From Flavobacterium aquatile LMG 4008 = ATCC 11947 (GTDB lineage: Bacteria; Bacteroidota; Bacteroidia; Flavobacteriales; Flavobacteriaceae): 64,000 bases of DNA. This document shows, piece by piece, positions 41,822-48,923 of the stretch. Each line of letters opens with the position of its first letter. Position 1 is the first letter of the stretch. The notes under the pieces were generated by a model. The model was not told where the DNA came from and did not search any database. It saw nothing but the letters and a program-made list of their open reading frames with translations. Made by a program: the position numbers and the translations under genes. Where the stretch lies: NCBI RefSeq assembly GCF_000757385.1, contig NZ_JRHH01000005.1, forward strand, positions 434,001-498,000, written 5' to 3'.

Positions 41822-42478
41822 ATGATTAAAACTATAATTTTCGATATGGATGGCGTGCTTGTTAATAGCGAACCATTGCATCACGAAGTAAGTTTGGTTC
41901 AGTTTAAAGAATTAAATATTGAAGTTACCAACGAAATATTTGCCACATTTACGGGTAATTCTAATAAAATGATTTACCAAAAAATCAAGGATAGATTCCA
42001 GCTGGAGCATGAAATAGAAGACTTGATTGCCGCTAAAAATAAACTTTTTATAGAAGCATTCGATAAAAAAGAAGATTTACATTTAATGCAAGGCGTGAAG
42101 GAATTGATTGAAGATTTATACAATAATGGTATGCAATTGGTTGTAGCATCATCATCTGAAATGGAAATTATTGATAAAGTTTTTGAACGGTTTGATTTGA
42201 ATCGCTATTTCACTCACAAAGTTAGCGGTAATGATTTCCCTGAATCTAAACCCAATCCAGCAATTTTCTTAAAAGCTGCTGAATTGGCGCAAACTCCAGT
42301 TGAAAATTGTATCGTTATTGAAGATAGTACAAACGGAATTAAAGCAGCAAAATCAGCCGGAATTTATTGTATAGCGTACAAAAGTGAAGGTGTTGACAGT
42401 CAGGATCAATCGTTGGCCGATAGCGTTATCAACGATTATAAAGAATTGAATTATCATATAATAAAAAACATAAATTAG
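41822..42478 (+). CDS. HAD superfamily phosphatase, beta-PGM-like (copy 2)
   Basis: 218 residues, tandem paralogue of copy 1: FDMDGVLVNSEP, VASSSE, SKPNP, IEDSTNGIKA. The two align over their whole length with no large gaps, about half the residues identical by eye. Asn replaces Asp after the motif I Val, so catalytic preference may differ. The SGNH gene begins 3 bp downstream. Confidence 0.9.
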   Translation: MIKTIIFDMDGVLVNSEPLHHEVSLVQFKELNIEVTNEIFATFTGNSNKMIYQKIKDRFQLEHEIEDLIAAKNKLFIEAFDKKEDLHLMQGVKELIEDLYNNGMQLVVASSSEMEIIDKVFERFDLNRYFTHKVSGNDFPESKPNPAIFLKAAELAQTPVENCIVIEDSTNGIKAAKSAGIYCIAYKSEGVDSQDQSLADSVINDYKELNYHIIKNIN

Positions 42479-42480
42479 AC

Positions 42481-43134
42481 ATGAAAAAACTACTTTTTTA
42501 TCTTTCCGTATTTTTATTTTCTTTAATTATTAGCGCCCAAGAAAATCAATTTATTAATGAAATTAAAGCCTTTAGAAAACAAGATAGTATTCAAAAACCA
42601 CAAGACGGAATGCTACTATTTATAGGCAGTTCTTCCTTTAGATTGTGGAAAGATGTAAAGTCAGATTTCAATAATTCGAATATCTTGAACCGCGCATTTG
42701 GTGGTGCTACATTGTTGGATTTGATTTATTTTCAAAACGATGTCGTACTAAACTACAAGCCCAAAAAGATATTTATTTATTGTGGAGAAAACGATGTTGC
42801 AAGTTCTGAAAAAGTTACACCGAAAATGGTTTTTAAGCGATACAAAACCTTCTATAAAACGTTGAGAAAACAATTTCCAGATACGCCAATACTATTTGTT
42901 TCGTTGAAACCAGCCATTTCAAGATGGCACATGAAAGACCGAATGATCGCAACTAATAAATTGATTCACGGTTTTATGAAAAATAAAAAAAATGCTGTAT
43001 TTGTTGATGTTTGGGATGCAATGCTAGATAATGGCGAGCCTAAAAAAGATATTTTCAGAGAAGATAATTTGCATATGAATTCCAAAGGTTATGATATTTG
43101 GGTTGAAAAAATGAATACTTTAGTTAATGATTAA
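42481..43134 (+). CDS. Secreted SGNH/GDSL hydrolase
   Basis: 217 residues with signal peptide (ending IISAQ). Block I is FIGSSSFRLW (the nucleophile Ser), block III GENDVAS, block V DNLHMNSKGY with Asp and His. These are esterase/acetylhydrolase motifs of the platelet-activating-factor acetylhydrolase-like type, here periplasmic. It is the last gene of the HAD operon. Confidence 0.88.
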   Translation: MKKLLFYLSVFLFSLIISAQENQFINEIKAFRKQDSIQKPQDGMLLFIGSSSFRLWKDVKSDFNNSNILNRAFGGATLLDLIYFQNDVVLNYKPKKIFIYCGENDVASSEKVTPKMVFKRYKTFYKTLRKQFPDTPILFVSLKPAISRWHMKDRMIATNKLIHGFMKNKKNAVFVDVWDAMLDNGEPKKDIFREDNLHMNSKGYDIWVEKMNTLVND

Positions 43135-43146
43135 TAATCTTAAACT

Positions 43147-43177
43147 AAAAAAAGCCACTAGTAATTAGTGGCTTTTT
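43147..43177. terminator. Bidirectional terminator
   Basis: AAAAGCCACTA/TAGTGGCTTTT, 5-nt loop, with A-run and T-run. It ends both the SGNH gene and the minus-strand lipoprotein gene. Confidence 0.88.
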
Positions 43178-43195
43178 AATTTATTTGGTAAGAAG

Positions 43196-43432
43196 TTATT
43201 TTTTTACTTCTACATCAACGTCTTTACTTTTTACTTCAACACCATCGCCGCTAACTTTCACTGAAGTTCCATCTTTTTCTTCTGGAGTTGCAGTAACAGT
43301 ATCTTTTACAATTACAGTTTCTTTTTCAACTGTAGTAGTTTCAATAGTTTCTGTTGTTTTTTCTTCTTCTTTTTTACAAGCTGCGAATGCAGTAATAGCT
43401 AAAAGTAAAACACATAATTTTGTAAATTTCAT
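43196..43432 (-). CDS. Small acidic lipoprotein
   Basis: 78 residues from the ATG at 43432: lipoprotein signal ending AITAFAAC, then a KKEEEK stretch and low-complexity Thr/Val/Glu/Lys repeats (TTETIETTTVEKETVIVKDT). The longer frame upstream lacks signal features. It may coat the surface or link to the envelope; no family is recognised. Confidence 0.68.
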   Translation of the reverse strand: MKFTKLCVLLLAITAFAACKKEEEKTTETIETTTVEKETVIVKDTVTATPEEKDGTSVKVSGDGVEVKSKDVDVEVKK

Positions 43433-43551
43433 AATTAAATAATTTAGATTTATTTGTAAATTTACATTAAATCTTCCAATTAAATGAATATTTTTCAATG
43501 TTTAGAGTAAAATTATTCGAATAAATTATTTTATTTCATTTTTTTTTTGCT

Positions 43552-44838
43552 TTAACCAACAGCTTCCTTGTAAACTTTTAAGCATTTTTCACGTGCTTCT
43601 TTATGATCTACAATTGGTTTTGGATAATGTAAAGTTTCTAATTCTGGAACCCATTTTTTGATATATTTCAACTCTTTATCAAATTTTTTCACTTGTTCGG
43701 TCGGATTGAAAATTCTAAAATAAGGCGCTGCATCGACGCCACTTCCAGCAGCCCATTGCCAATTTCCAACGTTACTTGCTTGTTCGTAATCTAACAATTT
43801 TGTAGCAAAATAGGTTTCACCCCAACGCCAATCAATTAGTAAATGCTTGCATAAAAAACTTGCGGTAATCATTCGCACGCGATTGTGCATGTGACCTGTT
43901 GCGTTTAATTCGCGCATTCCTGCATCTACAAACGGATAACCGGTTTTTCCAGCACACCATTTTTTGAAGAAATCTTCATTATTATCCCAAACAATGGCAT
44001 CGTATTTTGGTCGGAAACTCGATTTGTTCGTATGCGGAAAATGCCATAAAATCTGCATAAAAAATTCTCTCCAAATCAATTCCTTAAAAAAGGTTTCATT
44101 CTTGCTTTCAATCGCTTTTGCAATCATTTTTCTGATAGAAACTGCACCAAATCTTAAGTAAATTCCAAGATAAGAAGTTTTATTCAGCGCAGGAAAATTT
44201 CGGGTTGCTTCGTAATTGTCTATTAAATTATTTGATACATCAAAAGGTGTAACTTTTATAGAAGAAGTTTCAAATCCGATATCCGATAAACTTAGAAAAG
44301 GATAGGAGTGAAGTGCTATTTTACTAATGTAATCTTCTGATTTATAATTAACTAATTTGATTTTCTTAAAATTTTCTTTCCATTTATTCGAATATGGAGT
44401 ATAAACTACATATGGCGTTCCATCGTCCTTTACAACTTCGCTTTTTTCGAAAATAACTTGGTCTTTGCTAGTTTTGAATTCGATATTGTTTTCCTTAAAC
44501 AAATGGTATAAATCTAAATCGCGTTTGCGAGCATAAGGTTCGTAATCGTGATTGGTGTAAACCGATTTTATAATATTTTCGGAAATTAACTTCTGATAAA
44601 CATCAAATGGCTTTCCGTGAAAAACAGCTAATGATTTTCCAATTTCTTGAAGTTGTTTTTGGATTTTCTCAAGTTGATTGTGAATGAAAGTGACACGCGC
44701 ATCGTCTTTTGGCAATTGTGAAAGAATCGAATCATCGAAAATAAATATTGGAAGCACTTCTTCATCAGCATTTAATGCATGAAATAGTCCGACATTATCG
44801 TCTAATCGTAAATCGCGTCGAAACCAGAATATGTTCAT
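43552..44838 (-). CDS. phrB: Cryptochrome/deoxyribodipyrimidine photolyase
   Basis: 428 residues: N-terminal antenna domain (WFRRDLRLDDNVGLFHAL) and FAD-binding C-terminal domain with RKMIAKAIES, FFKELIWREFFMQI, DAGMRELNATGHMHNRVRM and DWRWGETYFATKLLDYEQAS followed by NVGNWQW. This is a class I CPD photolyase that splits UV-induced dimers with blue light. It is last in an operon with SDR and SRPBCC genes, a set that recurs in light-protected flavobacteria. Confidence 0.95.
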   Translation of the reverse strand: MNIFWFRRDLRLDDNVGLFHALNADEEVLPIFIFDDSILSQLPKDDARVTFIHNQLEKIQKQLQEIGKSLAVFHGKPFDVYQKLISENIIKSVYTNHDYEPYARKRDLDLYHLFKENNIEFKTSKDQVIFEKSEVVKDDGTPYVVYTPYSNKWKENFKKIKLVNYKSEDYISKIALHSYPFLSLSDIGFETSSIKVTPFDVSNNLIDNYEATRNFPALNKTSYLGIYLRFGAVSIRKMIAKAIESKNETFFKELIWREFFMQILWHFPHTNKSSFRPKYDAIVWDNNEDFFKKWCAGKTGYPFVDAGMRELNATGHMHNRVRMITASFLCKHLLIDWRWGETYFATKLLDYEQASNVGNWQWAAGSGVDAAPYFRIFNPTEQVKKFDKELKYIKKWVPELETLHYPKPIVDHKEAREKCLKVYKEAVG

Positions 44839-44859
44839 TCTTATGTTTGTTAATTATTG

Positions 44860-45558
44860 TTATCCGTTAACCAATAATGTTGACATTCCGCCATCAACAT
44901 GGAAAATTTGTCCCGATATCCAACTGCTTTTTTCAGATAATAAAAAGCTTGCCATTTGCGCCATATCATCAGAAGTTCCAACTCTTTTTAATGGATGGCG
45001 TTGTGCTGATTTTTCTTTCTTGTCTTCATTGCTTAAAAACTTTTCAGCCAAAGGTGTGTCAGTTAATGATGGTGCAATTACATTTACTCTAATTTTTGGA
45101 GCATATTCTGCAGCCAATGCTTTTGCAAATCCTTCGATGGCACCTTTTGCAGCTGCAACTGAGGTATGAAAAGGCATTCCCATACTTGCCGCAACCGAAC
45201 TAAATAGCACAATACTAGATTGATTAGAAGCATTTAAATTAGGTAAAACAGATTGAATTACTTTCACCAAACTTATGAAATTTATTTGTAAATCTTGTTC
45301 AAATGCTTCAGGTTTTAAGCCACGAAACGGTCGCAAATTTATACTTCCTGGGCAATACACTAATCCATCAATAACTTCCGGTAAAAGTGAAGTATCTAAA
45401 GTGTCTGTCGTTGCATCAAATGTAATGTGGATCACATTCATTTCTGCAATTTCTTCGTTAGTTCTTGAAGCTACATAAACTTTATTTTCGTACTGTAATT
45501 CTTTTGCAATGGCCAATCCAATTCCATATGAACCGCCAATAAGTAGAATGTTTTTCAT
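44860..45558 (-). CDS. SDR family protein in the photolyase operon (no catalytic Tyr)
   Basis: 232 residues with GGSYGIGLAIAKEL and C-terminal HVDGG. The active site reads HTSVAAAKGAIEG: Lys remains, but the YxxxK Tyr is Val. It lies between the SRPBCC gene (23 bp) and the photolyase gene (21 bp). Its conserved association with photolyases suggests a role in pigments or photo-oxidative stress, still uncertain. Confidence 0.85.
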   Translation of the reverse strand: MKNILLIGGSYGIGLAIAKELQYENKVYVASRTNEEIAEMNVIHITFDATTDTLDTSLLPEVIDGLVYCPGSINLRPFRGLKPEAFEQDLQINFISLVKVIQSVLPNLNASNQSSIVLFSSVAASMGMPFHTSVAAAKGAIEGFAKALAAEYAPKIRVNVIAPSLTDTPLAEKFLSNEDKKEKSAQRHPLKRVGTSDDMAQMASFLLSEKSSWISGQIFHVDGGMSTLLVNG

Positions 45559-45581
45559 GATTTATTTTTAGATTTTGGAAA

Positions 45582-46064
45582 TTATTTTTTGAAAGTTTGA
45601 CTATCAAATTCTCCGAACATTTGGATTAATTTTTTTCTTCGGTATTCAAATATTTCATTCAATTTTGGTTTCACTAGAAACGGATGCACAAGTTGACCTA
45701 AAATTCCCATTGGAACTTTATAATCTACAATATCTTCCATTTCAACACCTCCAGGAATTTCTTTTATAAAATGTTTATGGTGCCACAAGGCATATGGACC
45801 AAAGCGTTGTTCATCTACAAAATATTTTTTGTCTACAACATGCGTAATTTCGGTGACCCATTTTGCAGGAATTCCTAAAACCGGAGTTACAATATACTGG
45901 ATAATTTGTCCGGGAAACATTGGTCTATCTGCACCAGAAAGAATTTTGAATCCCATATATTCTGGAGTTATCTTCTGCAAATTCTTTGGATCTGATAATA
46001 AATCCCAAGCTTGGTCAATTGTTATTGGTAAATTTTGTTTGGTATGCAATCTGTATATTTTCAT
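45582..46064 (-). CDS. SRPBCC family protein
   Basis: 160 residues with a START/Bet v 1-like fold: LPITIDQAWDLLSDPKNLQKITPEYMGF at the start and EMEDIVDYKVPMGILGQLVH later, as in the cell-division-inhibitor/ligand-cyclase group. These proteins bind hydrophobic ligands such as quinones or carotenoids. It is the first gene of the photolyase operon, so it is probably light- or stress-induced. Confidence 0.85.
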   Translation of the reverse strand: MKIYRLHTKQNLPITIDQAWDLLSDPKNLQKITPEYMGFKILSGADRPMFPGQIIQYIVTPVLGIPAKWVTEITHVVDKKYFVDEQRFGPYALWHHKHFIKEIPGGVEMEDIVDYKVPMGILGQLVHPFLVKPKLNEIFEYRRKKLIQMFGEFDSQTFKK

Positions 46065-46101
46065 TTATTATTTGAATTTAATTCGATGTAAAAATAGTAA
46101 A

Positions 46102-46131
46102 TGTTTAACTATTATTTGAATTTGTTAAACA
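46102..46131. promoter_or_regulatory. Dyad TGTTTAAC-N14-GTTAAACA upstream of the photolyase operon
   Basis: Perfect 8-bp arms at 46102-46109 and 46124-46131, 38-67 bp before the SRPBCC start. Half-sites TTGTTTAA also occur as a dyad with a 4-bp spacer at 52298-52317. A light-responsive MerR-type or other regulator is plausible. Confidence 0.55.
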
Positions 46132-46181
46132 AAAATAATTTGATTTAAGTTTAAATTAACATTTGAAGAGAATACAATTTG

Positions 46182-46189
46182 TAATTTTG
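46182..46189 (+). promoter_or_regulatory. -7 box of the DUF2911 gene
   Basis: TAATTTTG, a perfect TAnnTTTG, 20 bp before the ATG at 46210, with TTTG at 46162-46165 as possible -33 element. Confidence 0.6.
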
Positions 46190-46209
46190 ACATTCTAAAC
46201 TTAAAATAT

Positions 46210-47064
46210 ATGAAAAAAATTATTTTTGTATTAGCAATGATTCTTGCTAATTATGCTATTGAAGCACAAGTAAAAACTCCGCAGTCAAGTCCGAAATCGG
46301 TTGTTAGTCAGGTTGTTGGATTGACAGATGTTACTCTTGATTACTCACGTCCAAGTGCCAAAGGAAGAACAGTTTTTGGTGATTTAGTTCCTTTCGGAAA
46401 ATTATGGAGAACTGGTGCCAACCAAAATTCGATGATTACTTTTAGCGAAGATGTGGTTATTAATGGAACAACATTAAAAAAAGGAAAGTATGCTATTTTT
46501 ACAACTCCAAAAGCAGATATGTGGGAAGTTATTTTTTACACAACAACTGACAATTGGGGAACACCAGAAAATTGGGATGTTAATAAAGTTGCTTTAAGTA
46601 CAAATGTTGATCCGGTTATGTTAGGAAATAATGTTGAAACTTTTACATTAGCAATCAATAACATCACTAATGACAGTGCGACTTTAGATATTTCTTGGGA
46701 GAAAACTATGGTTTCTTTAAAATTTGAAGTTCCTACTCAAAAGATGGCTATTGCAAGTATTAACAAGGCATTAGCTGGTCCAACTGCAAATGATTATTTT
46801 GCTGCTGGTCAATATTACTATCAATCTAATGGAGATTTAAACAAAGCATTAGAATATGTGAATAAATCTTTTTCTATGCTAAAAGCTGGTGAAGAAGCTC
46901 CATATTGGCAATTACGATTAAAATCATTGGTTCAAGCGAAAATGGGTGATAAAGCTGGTGCAATTGCAACCGCAAAATTATCTTTAGCTGGAGCTGAAAA
47001 AGATGGTAATCAAGATTACGTTAAAATGAATAACGATAGTTTAAAAGAATGGAGTAAAAAATAA
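46210..47064 (+). CDS. DUF2911 family secreted protein
   Basis: 284 residues with signal peptide (ending YAIEAQ). The DUF2911 domain (about 30-175) contains VTLDYSRPSAKGRTVFGDLV and LWRTGANQNS; the C-terminal part (from about 190) resembles TPR helices (NDYFAAGQYYYQSNGDLNKA). It is a periplasmic protein of unknown function, typical of the phylum. Confidence 0.87.
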   Translation: MKKIIFVLAMILANYAIEAQVKTPQSSPKSVVSQVVGLTDVTLDYSRPSAKGRTVFGDLVPFGKLWRTGANQNSMITFSEDVVINGTTLKKGKYAIFTTPKADMWEVIFYTTTDNWGTPENWDVNKVALSTNVDPVMLGNNVETFTLAINNITNDSATLDISWEKTMVSLKFEVPTQKMAIASINKALAGPTANDYFAAGQYYYQSNGDLNKALEYVNKSFSMLKAGEEAPYWQLRLKSLVQAKMGDKAGAIATAKLSLAGAEKDGNQDYVKMNNDSLKEWSKK

Positions 47065-47082
47065 TTCTCTCTTATTTTAATG

Positions 47083-47114
47083 AAAAACGTCCCGATAAAT
47101 CGGGACGTTTTTTT
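47083..47114. terminator. Bidirectional terminator
   Basis: AAACGTCCCGA/TCGGGACGTTT, loop of 4, with T-run 47109-47114. It serves DUF2911 and the convergent symporter gene. Confidence 0.9.
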
Positions 47115-48813
47115 ATGCTTTTATTTCAGATGATTTTGTTTTTCCTAAAAAGAATTGTGATAGAATTGATAAAATTACTGTCAACATCGCACCAATAAAA
47201 TTCAACCAAAGGAAACTCACAACATCTAAATAATAAATGTAAAAAATGGTTAGCTGACTTACAACAGCACTCCAGAAAATGGCTTGCGCTTTTACATATT
47301 TGATATAAAATCCGACAAGGAAAATACCTAAAACTGTTCCGTAGAAAATTGATCCAACGATGTTTACTAATTGGATTAAATTTTCAAATAAAGTTCCAAC
47401 GCAGGCAAATAATATGGCAATAATTCCCCAAAGCAAAGTGAAAAATTTCGTTGCATTTACATAATGTTTTTCTGATTCTTGCTTTTTTCTGTTTCGTTTG
47501 TAGATATCAATAGTAGTGGTTGACGCTAAGGCATTTAGCCCAGAAGCAGAAGATGACATTGCTGCCGAAAGTATTACAGCTAGTAATAATCCGATTAAAC
47601 CTTTTGGAAGATAATTTAGAATAAAATATAAGAAAACATAATCTTTGTCGTTGGTTTCGGCTTTAGGATCGGCTTTAGAAATTAATTCTTTGGCTTGATC
47701 GCGAAGATCTTTTTCCTTCCCAGAAATGGCAACTAATCTACTTCTCAATATTGGATTATCATAATTCTGATTTAAATGATCCATATACAATAAATTGTAC
47801 TCCTTTTTCTCTTCGGTTAAATCTTGTAATTGTTTTTCGAGTCCGTGATATTTATCTGCATAAACCGATTTTTCAATAGCTTCTTTATTTACTGGATTGA
47901 AATTTAATGGTACATCGTTGAATTGAAAAAACACAAAAACCATTACACCAATCAGTAAAATAAAAAACTGCATCGGAACTTTCAAAAATCCGTTCATGAT
48001 TAATCCTTTCTGGCTTTCTCTATCAGATTTTCCAGATAAATAACGACCAACTTGTGATTGATCGGTTCCAAAATAGGCTAAACTTAAGAAAAAACCACCG
48101 GCAATTCCACTCCAAAAAGTATATCGAGTTTCTGGATTAAACGAAAAATCTACAATATTCATTTTGTCATTTGCACCAGCTATATGCATAGCATTACTCA
48201 GAGTCATTTCGTTGGGTAACATGTGTAAAATAAGGTAAAATGTGATGAACATTCCACTCATAATTACAAACATTTGTTGTTTTTGAGTTACGTTTACAGC
48301 TTTTGTACCACCAGAAAAAGTGTAGATAATTACTAATATTCCGATTATAATATTGAGTAAAGTTAAATTCCAACCCAATAATGTCGATAAAATTATTGAT
48401 GGAGCATAAATGGTTAATCCAGTTCCTAATCCGCGTTGGAACAGAAATAGAATTGAGGCTAATGAACGCGTTTTTAAGTCAAATCGTTGTTCGAGGTATT
48501 CATACGCCGTGAAAACCTTTAATCGATTGTATATTGGTATAAATGTGAAGCATATTACGACCATTGCAATTGGTAAACCAAAGTAGAATTGCACAAAACC
48601 CATTCCGTCGTGATATGCTTGTCCTGGTGTAGATAAAAATGTAATTGCGCTGGCTTGAGTTGCCATAACAGATAAACCTACAGTCCACCAATTGGTTTCT
48701 TTATTTCCTAAAATATAATCTTCTACGTTTTTACTTCCTTTGGTTTTATAAACACCATAAACTACTATGAATAGTAAGGTTACCGTAAGAATGATCCAGT
48801 CTATTTGTTGCAT
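47113..48813 (-). CDS. Sodium:solute symporter (SSS family)
   Basis: 566 residues with about thirteen transmembrane helices; SSF signatures GGFFLSLAYFGTDQSQVGRYL and LAVILSAAMSSSASGLNALAST. A soluble loop of about 75 residues (280-355) lies in the middle, longer than usual. It takes up a sugar, sialic-acid-like or other metabolite with Na+. It is the third gene of the PIG-L/mini-protein/symporter operon. Confidence 0.92.
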   Translation of the reverse strand: MQQIDWIILTVTLLFIVVYGVYKTKGSKNVEDYILGNKETNWWTVGLSVMATQASAITFLSTPGQAYHDGMGFVQFYFGLPIAMVVICFTFIPIYNRLKVFTAYEYLEQRFDLKTRSLASILFLFQRGLGTGLTIYAPSIILSTLLGWNLTLLNIIIGILVIIYTFSGGTKAVNVTQKQQMFVIMSGMFITFYLILHMLPNEMTLSNAMHIAGANDKMNIVDFSFNPETRYTFWSGIAGGFFLSLAYFGTDQSQVGRYLSGKSDRESQKGLIMNGFLKVPMQFFILLIGVMVFVFFQFNDVPLNFNPVNKEAIEKSVYADKYHGLEKQLQDLTEEKKEYNLLYMDHLNQNYDNPILRSRLVAISGKEKDLRDQAKELISKADPKAETNDKDYVFLYFILNYLPKGLIGLLLAVILSAAMSSSASGLNALASTTTIDIYKRNRKKQESEKHYVNATKFFTLLWGIIAILFACVGTLFENLIQLVNIVGSIFYGTVLGIFLVGFYIKYVKAQAIFWSAVVSQLTIFYIYYLDVVSFLWLNFIGAMLTVILSILSQFFLGKTKSSEIKA

Positions 48814-48814
48814 A

Positions 48815-48922
48815 TTACGAGAAGATTTGCATTAATGCGAAAAAAATCACAATGTAAATGGCGTTCATAATTAACAACCAAGTATAGTTGGTGCTCCATC
48901 TGTTTTGTTTGTTTTTTTCCAT
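48815..48922 (-). CDS. 35-residue membrane mini-protein between PIG-L and symporter genes
   Basis: An ATG frame at 48922 encodes MEKNKQNRWSTNYTWLLIMN and a further 15 residues: a polar, positive N-terminus and one hydrophobic helix (YTWLLIMNAIYIVIFFALMQIF). It starts 1 bp after... rather 1 bp away from the PIG-L stop side and ends 1 bp before the symporter start, so the three genes fit perfectly. I infer a symporter accessory subunit. Confidence 0.78.
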   Translation of the reverse strand: MEKNKQNRWSTNYTWLLIMNAIYIVIFFALMQIFS

Positions 48923-48923
48923 G

